NCBI GenBank assembly: GCA_051530055.1 | Contig: CM121343.1 | Location: forward strand, 6,014,001-6,078,000 | Reading direction: 5' to 3' | Length of the DNA: 64,000 nucleotides | From: Neoechinorhynchus agilis | Lineage: Eukaryota; Acanthocephala | Shown here: positions 47,054 through 59,200 of the stretch, in pieces | Numbering within the stretch: the stretch's first letter is position 1 | Layout of the letters: each line of letters opens with the position of its first letter | The notes under the pieces: generated by a model | The model's database searches: none | What the model saw: the letters and a program-made list of their open reading frames with translations, nothing else | Told to the model about the DNA's origin: nothing | Translations under genes and position numbers: made by a program

Positions 47054-49432
47054 ATGGATAAACTAACTGATCATCATCAGCAGCAGCAGCAGCAACCATC
47101 ACCGCTACCAACAATCGCTACTGCTGCTGCTGCTGCTGACGACTCACGAACCGCGAGTCCTTCTGAAGCATCTGAGTTTAAAACTACCGGAAGCAACCTT
47201 GGACATCCCGGTGATGAACCCACCATCGTTGAATGTAATGCCAATCAACAAACAGAACCAACAATCAATACAGGCAATCATGATGAATACTCACTCACAA
47301 CTCCCGATTACCTGGCACAACTAATCAGTGACAAACGACAAATCAAAGTACTACCAAGCAACTTGTTCATCCATGTTAACAGATTGTTAGACAGAGGTGC
47401 ACTAATGAGTTCTTGTGAATAAGCACGAATTTATTATGTTTAGAAATCAGCCATGTCAGAGAAAGGCTTTTGAAAATGAATTCACAGAATTCGACCGATT
47501 TCAAGCTGCCAAATCCGGAAGGACAAATTATCGCCGTTTCTCAAAAACTCTATATTCCAGTTGATGAACATCCCGATGTTGGTTTTGTTTTGCTTTTGTT
47601 TCCCAACCCAAAAAATGCATTTATCGATCAATAAGTTCAATTTCATCGGACGTATCCTTGGACCACGAGGAATGACTGCGAAGCAACTTGAAATCGAAAC
47701 CGGCTGCAAAATTATGGTCAGGGGAAAAGGATCCATTCGCGACCGTGCTAAGGTATGTTACTTCAGGACATTCTGGGATTTAATCATGTGAAATCGTTCG
47801 AGGAGAAGTCATCGGGGTGCCGGATTCATCAACCATATTCGGACATAATTTTGGAGTGTCCTTTCAGACTCAAGCGGAAACGGTGCGCACATTATAACAA
47901 AAACCACTATCCTGGAGAACTTCTCATAGCTAAAGAAGCACGTTTGCACGGGTGTTGTTGTAGCCGTCACCTTAGTAGCGCTTAGCTTTAAAAAAGTTCG
48001 GGAATTAGTCTAGCACAAATGCTCGTGTTCCTTTTAATCTCTTAAGCTCTATTAATCATCTCATCACTTTAATGATCGATTAGCAAGTGTTGATCTCCCG
48101 CGAAACTCGATTTCACACTTAACCGTGCCACATGTTGTACTCCCGTCTCTTGTAGTATATTTATTTTAACCATGGATCACTAAATATTTAGGAAGAACAA
48201 ATGAAGGAAAAACCCAATTGGCAACATCTATCGGATAATCTACACGTCCTCATCACATGCGAGGATTACGAAAATCGAGTCAACATAAAACTTAAGGCGG
48301 CAGTCGACAAAGTCAGCCGACTTCTTGAGCCAAAAGTTTGTTCTTTTACGAGATTTTTTAAGCATACAAAAACTATTTTTAGCCTGAAGGTGAAGACGAG
48401 CTCAAAAGACGACAATTGATTGAACTCGCAAAACTAAATGGCACCTATCGAGACAATTCAATCTGCTCTCAATTAGTGTCCAATGTGACTCGGGTTCAGT
48501 TTTTACCTACCAATCTACTCACAGCCACAGCTGGACCAGTACCAGGGATGCCTTCAGTCGCTTTTCCGCAAGTGGTGAACTCGATGGCAAATGTGGCTGC
48601 TACTCCTCAGGTTTTACTGCTTTATCTGATCACAACGCACTTATAAAGACCATTCGAAAGGACCTTTGCATGCGTGCGATCAGTCAAGTCCAGCATTCTC
48701 AGCCGATCGTCGCCGGGGATCAACGGAACGCCAGTGCCGCAGCTCTATTCGACAGCGGATTCATGCATGGTCTTTTTAATCCTACCCTATTTTATATTCC
48801 ATCTCAGCCAGATATTGCTAATGTTGGACTTACTGCCCCTAATCAAATGGGAAATTGCGGGGCTGTCGCGTTTCCTTCAAATACTTTACCTCGAGTGGAT
48901 TCCTTGCTCCATGTAGCCACTAAAATGAACGGCAGCGGCGTAGGACGCTCTGAAGGTAAACTTCCTGCTTGTTTTTCTCTAAAGAGCGAAACGTCCGGGT
49001 TTTAATGCCACCACATTTGCAACATATACCGATTTCGTCAAACGTTGATCGTTTAAACTTTTGAGAACGAAATTTAAATTTGTGATCAGATCATTTGGTT
49101 CGTATCGCTAGTGCCTACAACACAACAGAAACGTACATTTAGTATTTGTCAGGCGCTGTGAAGTCGATAGTTTTTATGAGAGAATAATATCGCCGAAACG
49201 TTCGAATTTGATTGATTTTAAAATTTTAGTCGATCACAACTCAGGGCTGACAGGACCGATTCGACATAAGAGTTGCCCGTCCACAACGCCGCTGCTGATT
49301 CAGGCACCACCACGGGTTCAGTTTCAGGGTTTACCAGTGCATTATCAAATGCTCAATAAACAACAACCACCGCCGCCGTCGCAAAAGCAACAACACCACC
49401 ACCCTTACAGCCGACCGGCAAATCAATGCTGA
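47054..49432 (+). CDS. Quaking/How-type STAR RNA-binding protein
   Basis: Exons 47054-47396, 47444-47577, 47636-47752, 48192-48335, 48383-48610, about 48689-48955 and 49230-49432. After a poly-Gln and poly-Ala start, the Qua1 dimerisation region reads [20 protein letters not shown]; the KH domain starts [19 protein letters not shown] and continues [15 protein letters not shown]; Qua2 is [20 protein letters not shown]. The end (HHHPYSRP) recalls the HPYQR nuclear signal of QKI-5. The family binds ACUAAY motifs to control splicing, stability and translation in muscle and glia. The second intron uses GTTGGT as donor. The junction into exon 6 is not resolved, since no in-phase acceptor is obvious, so its start is approximate. 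Confidence 0.9.
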
Positions 49433-49497
49433 TCAATTGCCTCGTATCGGTTGCTGATAACACGTGGTAAAAAAGAGTGAGTGTGAGATAGTGTCCA

Positions 49498-49503
49498 AAT
49501 AAA
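49498..49503 (+). promoter_or_regulatory. Poly(A) signal of the Quaking-like gene
   Basis: AATAAA 65 bases after the stop codon, followed by a T-rich stretch. Confidence 0.6.
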
Positions 49504-50062
49504 GTCTGCTTTATTTTTCCAAAGATTATACCGAGGTTTCTTTGTATTTGAGATTAGACTTATGAGTGGTAATTAAAAGACCGTAGACCATTGTTTGAAG
49601 AATATCAACTCTTTCTACCAATCGGAAGTGTTCATTGTAAATTAATCTGATATATTGGTCGCGGCTCTGTCTATCTGATCGGCATTGATTTCCTTTAACT
49701 TGATCAATTAATGACTTGAAGAACTGACGTAGGGATTCCACGAACGGGTTGAATTTTGCTTTTTTAAACGTTTCACTCTTCTTATTGGTTTCAGCCTTCG
49801 GTTTAATTCGCATTTTCCTGTGTATTCAGACTGCGGTCATAAGATTGATAAAGCGGTCTCGATTGAGAAATGGGATCTAAGATCATGTATTTCGTATGGT
49901 TGCTGCAAACACAAGACACCGGTCTATTAAATTTATTAGAAAGTGGTCAAGCGCTAGGCGACTGACAATGCCTCGTCGTCTCGCAACAAAGTGCCATTCT
50001 GTATTTGTCTACTGGTAGTAGTGCAGCTACTGGTGTGTAGCACGCCGTCACTTTTTATCCAT
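49504..50062. other. Intergenic spacer between convergent genes
   Basis: No clear feature; a 95-residue minus ORF at 49526-49813 has no family signal but has coding-like composition (KPKAETNKKSETFKKAKF) and could be an unrecognised exon. Confidence 0.3.
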
Positions 50063-51376
50063 TTATATGCAGTCCTTGCATAGGATGGAATCGTTGTCTC
50101 GGTAAAAACTCTCTTCTGCTATACACCTGCAACATTTAGCGCATTTAAAGCAACTTCGATGCCAAAAGTTCTCTTCGTATTCCAGGTATTCCACATCACC
50201 GGAAATGGTTTTGCCGCAGACGTGACACTTCTTCGCATACTTTTGCTCGTAGCACTTCTCACAGCACGGCGATCCTGAAACTAAGCGGATCTTCGACTGT
50301 GGTGGAAGCGGCTGACTACAATTTGCACACTTAAAGCAACTAGCATGATAGCTTTGATTATTGAACGAAAGACCGGCACTATCGATTTGGCGATTGCATT
50401 TGGCGCACACTTGTTTGGGAAATTTCGCTGAGTGGCAACTTTTATGGGCACATGTGGAACATTCTCTTAAGGAATAAGATCCATTTTAGAGATAAAATTT
50501 TAATAAAGTGATGAAGTGAACATCCCTTATACGGTTGATTATTTTCCTTTTTTTGTCAGGGAAGCATATAAAATCACAGTTAGCGGTGTGAAAAAGAGCT
50601 GTAGACTTCAACACTTCAAATGTAACCGGGTAGCTAAAGATAAAATTTTACGTATTGTAAAGCACGAAAACGTAGATCTGTAATCCGGCGGGGAAAGCTT
50701 ACACCGGTGGATATATATGTGCGAAGCATATTTTTCAACGAAATGGAGACGAACAGATCGCATTTTTGACAATTTTTTCCATCAGTGCCAACTTTGAACA
50801 GAAATCAATCAAGTTCATCCTGAGGTCGAAAAAGAGATCTTTTACTTCTCGCCAATGAATTACCACTGACATAAAATCGACGCATTGATTTCCAACGTAA
50901 ATGGGTTGAGACTATATTTTATAAAAAAAATAATTGTATATTTACTTAATACGTTCGATTATTCAAAGAAAAAGTGAGTAGTTTGTGTGGTTCAATGAAG
51001 GTTTCCAACGTCGTAAACACTTGCAAACAATGACTGAAGAGGCGAGGATGCCTCGCGAAAAATAAAATATGTAATGACCGGGATTATTGTCACCGAAAGT
51101 GCAATAAGAGAATGTTCTCGCCATGTTCCTCCTTACACATGTAATCACCATCTTTTATAGGATAAAATTGTTCGGTAATTGGTTGGCGGCATCCAGCACA
51201 CACAAAGCATTGTGGGTGGAACAGTTTTCCATCGAATTCGGTTATTTTTGAACCGGGCGTAAAGGATGCATTACATTTGATGCAACTGTCCAAAAAAAAG
51301 GTTATCAAGTAGAGATTAGATCTTCACAGGTCATCCCCCGCCTAATTTAGATATCTTACCATTGTGTTGGAGGCAT
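50063..51376 (-). CDS. LIM-only protein (FHL/limpet-like, three LIM domains)
   Basis: Exons 51376-51360, 51285-51139 and 50465-50063 join in frame to 188 residues. LIM1 begins CIKCNASFTPG and has HPQCFVCAGC and, across the splice, CSTC; LIM2 begins CAKCNRQIDSAG with HASCFKCANC; LIM3 begins CHVCGKTISGD with HRSCFKCAKC and ends ILCKDC. The last LIM, YAKKCHVCG ... DNDSILCKDC, matches the final LIM of FHL proteins (YAKKCAGC ... RDDILCPDC); LIM1 also resembles PINCH. LIM-only proteins are scaffolds at muscle and focal adhesion sites. The second intron donor (GTGTAAG) was chosen because it keeps the 18-residue LIM spacing. The protein is shorter than FHL (four and a half LIMs), so upstream exons may be missing. 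Confidence 0.78.
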
Positions 51377-54321
51377 GGTTCGATATGAGCACTCTGATGA
51401 ACGCGCCTACAAGTCGGACGGTAACACTAAAGGTGCTGCTGTAGAGTGATAAACGCAGTGTCAGACAGCAAGGTTCCTTTCGGCTTAAATTGGAGATGTG
51501 CGTCTGCACATATTATGGCACAGGCGTACAAGAAGAATAGGAACAAAGGATCTTGCTCACTCATTTTTCATCAACGTCAAAATCCGTAATACACGAGGAA
51601 CTACTGATGGCGTCGCAGTGCCAGTAGAAGGATCCTAGAAGCAAAGCACTTATTATGGATCCCGTGCTCGTATCACACTTTAGTGCCATCCCCAAAATCA
51701 CTCTGTACGCGAGTGTGCCATGAACCCGGTGACTATGAGTTGGCTTTAGACTTATTATGCGGATTGTGGTTGCATTCTGCGGTAGGGGTGATGAAAAAGA
51801 AGACAGGTTATCCAATAATACAACTCTTTTCAATGCAAGAACTCCTTTGCCAGAGTTGGATCCCCATCCATTGATCTATAGCATCAATTAGTCGTTGGAA
51901 TCAACGAGCTTTATCTTTTGCGACGGATTTACTGTATTCTGATTACTCCACCCGTCGTTTTGCAGCCACTCCTCCTCATCATCAAATGAGATATAGCTTC
52001 ATGGACTAAGTTTACGTTGTCAAAATCGAATCATGCTCGTTCACGAAAATATCCATACTGCCCCTTCCCACGTTTCAATACAGAGAAATACAAACATCAT
52101 CCAATTGCATTCCCAAAGTGCTTAAACTGCTTTTAAACATTATTTTAAGTGCCCAACTTCTTATGTTCAAATCAAAAACATGCTCCTTGAGCAAAACTCT
52201 AACATACCTATAAATATTTAATTTTATCCCTAAGGGAAACCTCATAGTGGCAACTGCTATGACAAGAGATTGATTGGACTACGCTTCTTAACGAGATAAA
52301 AAACACATTTGCTAGAGTTATTAATGAACTACGAATCCTTATAGTCAAATTCTCTTCCTCCTTCTACCAAACATTTCTACTTTTACTCACACTTGCAACG
52401 CTCACGTATCCCCAACAACATTTTCCATCCTTCAGTTCCTCACACAAATCTCTAATTCAGCTCCTTCGTCTCCACTGCTCAATCTTCCAAATGCGAATTG
52501 ATTCGCAGGAATGAACGAGAGACAACAACTATAAATTTAACCAACCAAAATCAACTAACGGACCAAAAACAATTCTACAACGTTCAAGATCTGTCTGGAC
52601 ATCAAAATTTCAATTATCATGAACCAGAGGAAAACCCTAACCTCGCGACCTAACAATCTCTCCCGCGCATTAGTGTTCGGAGGATCCAAAAATATATGGT
52701 TCCTTTGCTTTGTTAACTCACAAATAAACGTGTTATTATTAATTTAAGAGTTGAGGAGAGAGGGTAAAATTCACAACGACCATTCTTGAATTTGTCCATA
52801 AACACCGCGATGGAGGATTAAATGAAACTTTATGGGTATATTTCAATTTCTGTTCTAATGGTTACGAGCTATCAAAAACGTGATTAGATTTTTGTATAAA
52901 CAATTTAGTAATTGCTTTTAACCAATAAACATTTTTTTATCTTCGAAAAAGAATCTGCATTTAAAAGCTCAGTTTGTTTTCAGAATGTCGATATCGAAAA
53001 TGATCTATTAAAACAAATCATTATTTTCTAAGGAACAGATCTATGCGAATCATTTTCAACTCACAGTGCAACTAATAAACATAATAAAAAAGTATATTAA
53101 TTCTGACCTTATCATTCATAGACGGATCGTTATACTGTGGTTTCATGGTAGCTCACTTTCATCTCGACGCTCCACAGTGTTTTGAACAGAACTTTCATGA
53201 TGCCAAACTTAAATTTCGTGCTCAACGTTCACCGGAAAATGGCAAAAAAGATTTCTTCCAATGTGTACAATTAATTGTAACTCTTGCTTAGAAGTGAATT
53301 TCGTTAACGTCAAATAGTTGTTGCATAAAATGCTAATGCAATTAAAGAAATTACTTTTATATATGAAAGACCGTTTGCTACGATCATCTCTTTTAACTTT
53401 TTGACCATTGCACTCTTCAAGTCGAGATATAGGCCTTTTGGGGAATATCAGTTTTCTCGTCATAGTTTTTGGACGAATTAATATCACCCAAAATCTGAGT
53501 AGACATTTCGATCCACTAAGTATTTTCCATTTAAGTTAAGATTTTGAATGACATTAATTTGTCCTATAAAATATGACGAGAAGTGGACGGAATCCGATTA
53601 TTCTAGTTTAAATCAAAGAATTTTTTATAATATTGCCAACTCACTAATCCCAAGAAGGTAATGAGTTTGAGTCATGAAATTTAATGGGTATTATTTTCAG
53701 TCGTGGATCCAACAGTTCATACCGTACTAAAGTGCGAGAAAAAAGCTCCGAGCTATTTTAATGAAATAAAATATCTTCATGATCATTCTAGCAGATATTC
53801 AAGGAGCGAAAAAATTGCGCTTGAGCACGCATTTTACCACTACACCTTGATGAGCAATAGTTTCTCTTTAAGCTTTAAAACTAGACCAAATCCTTGGTAG
53901 ATTTCTTTGGAAGTTTAATTCACCATTCTTATTTACAATCCAAAAAATCGACCTGCATTCTGTTAAATATCCACGTTACCTAAATCCAGTTATAATTACA
54001 TCTGAGACTAAAGTCGGGAAATATATTTACGGATGAAGTTCCACGTGGATAAGAGATTCGCGGGGTAATGTAGTTCAGTTCACACGGGACTATTTTGCAT
54101 CCAGACTTACAGAAAAGAGGTAATTTCGTGTGGATTTTGCGTAGGTCGGAAGTAGACTTTACGTCTGTGGGTGTATCTTAGTTGCGTTGATTTAAAACGT
54201 AGTGCTGATGTTCTAACCGCTTTAAAGATTTCTCCCTCAGACGGCAAGCCATGTTTAACCATCTCCCTAAAATCGCCAGTGACTTATTGTGAGTGCATTA
54301 GAAAATCGGTTGTTCATTTGT
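51377..54321. other. Gene-poor stretch
   Basis: AT-rich. About 52660-52735 is an inverted copy of the repeat at 705-770. An isolated open stretch at 53703-53900 between an AG acceptor and a GT donor (SYFNEIKYL ... HAFYHYTL) faintly recalls the DOCK C2 domain but is too weak to call. Confidence 0.35.
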
Positions 54322-54500
54322 ATTTGTATTCTTTGGTGATGAGAGAAGAATAGATATTGATTTATTGTTCTCAATATTTCGTCCGTCTCGTTGGACTTCT
54401 TCAGGTTGCTTGTAAGTTTTGGAATTTAATAGGAAACGGACGAAATATTGAGAACAATAAATCAATATCTATTCTTCTCTCATCATCAAAGAACACAAAT
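54322..54500. repeat. Foldback element, family A (second full copy)
   Basis: Nearly identical to 9873-10044 but inverted. The ends ATTTGTATTCTTTGGTGATG and its complement are at the edges. High identity to the copy 44 kb away suggests recent spread. Confidence 0.88.
54353..54404 (-). ncRNA. Hammerhead-like motif in foldback family A
   Basis: Same core as 9965-10016 on the minus strand: CTGAAGA (54404-54398), stem II GTCC/GGAC, GAAA (54380-54377), six-base stem III ending in UC. Confidence 0.5.
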
Positions 54501-55223
54501 TAGATAGTCGATATTAAACAATATATGCAACTACCACATTCGTTTTCATTGGAAGGAAATTATTCATTATAGTTCCAGTTTCAATTAGCGATGTTTGATT
54601 CAGAAAATAGATTTATCCTGAAACTTTTCGGCCTCTTCGTTGGCCTTCTTTAGTCAATTGTTTGCAAGCCTTTTTCAACTGTTCATACAGTAAACTGTCA
54701 GCCGAAATTAACACTTTTGCTCGATGAAAAGCCCAATAATAACAGTAAGTCTTTAATTTGCGTTCGATCAAAAATATATCTTTCTAACCGAAAATTATAT
54801 AGTCCGATTTGTAAATAATTTCCTTATGCTAAATATTAACGGAGAATATTTTGAATTCATGACCAAATTTTAAGTTCTCTTTTGTTAGAACGTCCTTTCT
54901 GAGACATTTTAAATAAAGATGATTATAACGACATTTTAATTTTTATCACTTTTAACTTTATTGGTACACTTTTTAGTCAAATAAAGGGAAACTAACATAA
55001 AAGGTACTGTATAGACGAATCACTTTTTCATTTAATCTTGTCTAAATGCTCCATAAAGGCACTCGCAAGAAAAATCGTTTATCGGAATATATTCCACTCC
55101 AATGTAGTCACTAAGAATTCGTTTTTCACTTTCTTAGCTAAATATCTCGTCTACATAATTCATGGATCAGTTGTCTGGTCAATAAAATGTTCTTGTAAAG
55201 ATGTTCATTATTCACTTTTTTAT
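54501..55223. other. Non-coding stretch with a decayed foldback piece
   Basis: About 54625-54665 holds a family-B-like fragment whose minus strand reads CTAAAGAAGGCC and GGCCGAAA, a decayed hammerhead-like core. No gene seen. Confidence 0.4.
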
Positions 55224-55226
55224 AGC

Positions 55227-55285
55227 GAATTATCAAATAATTGATTTATTTGATAATTTTCGGCTTTCGCGTAGGCCTTCTTCAG
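55227..55285 (-). ncRNA. Hammerhead-like motif, family B left arm
   Basis: Minus strand: CTGAAGA (55285-55279), stem II GGC/GCC, GAAA (55261-55258), stem III AATTATC/GATAATT, then C55227 as the expected cleavage base. ATAG before the core can pair with CTAT after the cleavage base, forming stem I with one mismatch at the junction. This is the copy with all three stems. Confidence 0.5.
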
Positions 55286-55326
55286 TCTATTGATACTTAA
55301 ATTTATAAAAACTTACAATCAATAGA

Positions 55327-55385
55327 CCGAAGAAGGCCTACGCGAAGGCCGAAAATTACCAAATCAATCAATTATTTGATAATTC
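55327..55385 (+). ncRNA. Hammerhead-like motif, family B right arm
   Basis: CCGAAGA (one change from consensus), stem II GGCC/GGCC, GAAA (55351-55354), stem III AATTA/TAATT, C55385. Stem I is weak. Confidence 0.42.
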
Positions 55386-55890
55386 GCCATAGAAAGCAAT
55401 AAAATGTTCGTCTAATATATTAAACAAGAAGTTACCGTACAAATGAAGACCTCTGAGATACAAGAATGTCCGTTTGCTAGCATAATTTGCCTTATTTTCG
55501 TATTCTTTCAAATATAAATTTTTTCGATAGTTAATCTATGTCAATTTTATTATTTTACTTTTGATTACTGAAAGATGGAATGGACTTGCAATAGGACAGC
55601 TCTAAATTTACCTATTTCATATGGATCGAAACGTCTAGAGTTTCGGATAAAATATATTTTGAATTGAGATATTTCCAAAAGAGGATGCCTCATCAGTCAC
55701 CTAAAAAGACTTTAGTTGTTTTGTATGGATCAGGTACACGGGATAACTATTCCCGAGATTCGGGGCCGTATATCGTCCGGCGTTCTCCTTCGTTGCCTGG
55801 TGTTTTTCATTGAATTTTAACACTTCACTGGCCGATAGTTTTAAGCGAAATTTTGGTTCTTTTTTCCATGATGTTGAGCTATTTATTATC

Positions 55891-56095
55891 TTATTGTTTA
55901 GGCCGTTTGTCGACACCCGAGAGAGATTGTTAAAGACGAATGAATATTTCGACCGATTGAATGGGTCATTGTCAATTCAATTGTAAAAGTGTAATGCGAA
56001 TTTGAATTGATCAAATGACTCCGATTCAATCAGTAGAAATATATATTCGTCTTTAACGATCTCCCTCGGTTGTCGACAAACGACCTAAACAATAA
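55891..56095. repeat. Foldback element, third family
   Basis: Arms TTATTGTTTAGGCCGTTTGT and its complement (ending 56095) enclose a second inverted layer (TTAAAGACGAAT; ATTCGTCTTTAA). Half of it recurs at about 29065-29165. It ends about 195 bp before the ATG2 start codon. No hammerhead core seen. Confidence 0.82.
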
Positions 56096-56289
56096 CATAT
56101 CCCACCGCCCGATCGTTTTGCTCATTGCGATTTGCTGAAAGAATTATTTAAACGATTTTCTCATACATTTCCGAATGAAAAATCCAATTGTGTCAGGATG
56201 TTTATAATAGAAACTTCGATCATTGTAGATTATTGAAAGATTTTCTACATGTTTGTGGACTTAAACTTTTCAGATATTACAGCAGAAAT

Positions 56290-59200
56290 ATGAAACCAAT
56301 AGCCGAATCGACTATTGATCTGATAAAATCATGGCTAAATCGCTATCTTAAACAGAAAGTAAGCGAATTTTTCAAAGACGTAAAGCCTAACTTGAGCACC
56401 GTCAACGACCATGGTTACATTGGCATTTCAATAGCTGGTCGAAAAAAGTACGAGATTGATGAGTCCACATTTAAAACCGCAGAAGTGAATGGTCCACATC
56501 ACTTAAAACTAATCCACGGGAATGTTGGATTTTGGATGACGCTTAAAGTGGAGATCGATTCGCCAAGTACATTATATGTTGACCTTCACAGTATTGATCT
56601 GTATTTTTCACTGAAACGGATAAATTCGACCATTATACCCATTGAGCAATCGAACTTGTTCAATACTGGTTGTTCAAAATTACCGCGCTGGTTGGAAAAA
56701 CTGACCTTAAAGTGCTCAGAATCCGCAGCTGAAATAGTGGGCGACATCTACTTTGACCGATTAGTTTTTCATTTTCAAAACCAAGTGCGGCTCAAATTCG
56801 ATTTGGTGGACGTGGATGGCGCAAAATGTGAGATTTGTTTAAAAAATGTAAAACTCCACGCGAATTTCCCATCTTTGGATAAAATATACTTCCAATTTGA
56901 CCTCGGATGTATGGAGATCTTTCACAATAACAATACAATTCTTAAGGTTGAACTCAGTGAAACTGTTTTTCAAATTTCCGATGGCATTGTTAGACTGGAT
57001 ATTCGTGAAATGGAAATCGCCTTCGACAGGAGCAACTGGAACTTTTTTTATCCGTGGACAAAGAACGCGACTGGCGACAGTTTAATAGTTGGTGCAAAAA
57101 TTACGATAAACAAGTTGTCATTAGACGTTTTTAATTTGATTATATCAAATTCATCCCGATTTGATGTTAATATCAAACTCTTAGACACAACAACTATGGA
57201 AATCGAAGAAGATACAATCAGAACAAATTTAAATTGTCCTTTTCAATTTCGCGCATGTTTATCGTCTTGTCCCAGTGAAACATTTCTGTGCCTGGACTCG
57301 TCAAATAAACAAGAAATTGTTCTAGAGGCTAACTTAAATCAACAATCAAAAGCATGGAACTTTTCCATGTTATTTTCCAACCACTTACAAACCCAGTGCA
57401 TGATAAATCTTGACATTTTGAAAGACTTACTTAAAGAATTCGACGAGACGATCGGTCTTCATATTAATCCGGCGAGCAAGCTTACAGTAGAAAGACTAAT
57501 TATTTCATCTGCTTATGATATAGAAATCACCTTTCGATTCAAAACTTCAGACTTTAACAATGTTGAAAACAACCTGCACGTTAAAATAGAAACTCATGAC
57601 AGTAAACAATCTCAAACTCGTTTCCAATTTGAAAGGACTGTATCAAGTGAAAATATATTATTGATTTTCGATATGGCAACGGTTGGTGTTCTATTACCTT
57701 CTTATTCAAATTTCTACCGCAATATTTTGTTAATAAGCCGACAGAACCCCGAGTCTTCCAATCACATCTTTGTAAAGCGTTTACTCGTATCCAATGATGA
57801 TGCAACGGTTGATTTCACTGAGCCTGAAGATCTTTTTCACTATTCATCGTTTGGAGAAGAAGTAATTACACCGAACGGATCTGTCACTTTATGCAAACCT
57901 ACCTTGGAAATCGCAATATTTACTGGAATGATGAATATTGGACTCGAAGGGTTGCACAATCCATATTTAACAAACAAAATCAACGAAGTAATTAATGGGC
58001 TGGTTAAAAATGTTTCACAAATAATAGCTATTTATAATTCTACATTTACACGAGTAGCTTCAATATCAGATGTATTATTCAGTTGGCATTGTGATCGATG
58101 CACATATTTCGCGAATCGTGGATTTTTCAACAATGAAAGCGATGGATTATGTAGACTAAATGATCTTTGTCTATTACAGTGCTGCATATTGGCATGTTAA
58201 AATAGCTATTGAAAATGCGGACGAAAATTTAGTCTATAATTTTATTCCATCGTTGCGGTACGATATAGTAATCCACTCATAAATTCAAATGGCAATTTGA
58301 TTGACTACTTCGATTGCTGTTTTTCAGCTACCAGACAGCTCGTAGCAGCTATCGCGTTACGGATCTATAAGATTATTCAATGCACGATGATTGTGTCAAG
58401 TTTTCATCTCTCCGAAGCCATTAAGCAATTCAGAGACCCAGGAGGGTTTAAAAGTATTAAGCAAAAACTAAAAATTCATCGTAGTCTTATTACCCTTCGA
58501 GGAAAAATTTCCTTGCGCCTTTCGATTTAAAATAATTCAACTATCGTCGTTTAAAATGATTTTCGTAGCTCACGTTTTTCCTTTTTAACCGTCACTTTTT
58601 TATCAATTTAATCAATATTTAATCTTTTAGTTTGATATATGATTAAGAATAGGTAATGTCCATTTTGTATTATTTTAATTATATCATTCAAAAGTGCATT
58701 CTGAGCTTTACAAATCGTTTGTGGCATCGTTTTACATTTCTCACTGATAAAGGTCTCGTATGCGACATCCAAATGGTCGAAGTTGTTCTACAGTCCCGTC
58801 TGAGTGCTGATTAATAGTAATCCTTTTTAAAAGGAAAAGATTTTGGTTATCCTTAAATATATCACATTTTCCCGGTGGAATTTGTAAATCAAATATTTTA
58901 TCGAAGATTGGTGGCCTTCCTTCGTAAATTTTGCCGGACTTAAATGGTAATTTTTGAATTTACAATGACACAGTCATTTTGAGTAATAAATAACTGACCT
59001 GCCAAATTTGCAATGGACAATAATATCACAAATCGGATTTAAACATAAGAGGGTTTCCAGTAAATAGGGGAAATGTCTTTAAAGGTGGTTGCAGTACATA
59101 AGAAACTTTAGCAGGATGTTTTTGGTCTTGTAAGTTGAGATTAAGAAATACATTAAGGACCAAACTTGTGTTGCACTAAAATTGTCGTTTGTCTTCTCTT

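Larger units (their letters stand above)
55224..55390. repeat. Foldback element, family B
   Basis: Arms of about 65 bases (GAATTATCAAATAATTGATT at the left, its near complement at the right) surround a spacer. Both arms carry a hammerhead-like core, one on each strand. A half copy lies at 21609-21680. Confidence 0.85.

Noticed and set aside
53703-53900. DOCK-family C2 exon
   Set aside because: Only a few words match (FNEIKYL, FYHYTL), with no neighbouring DOCK exons.
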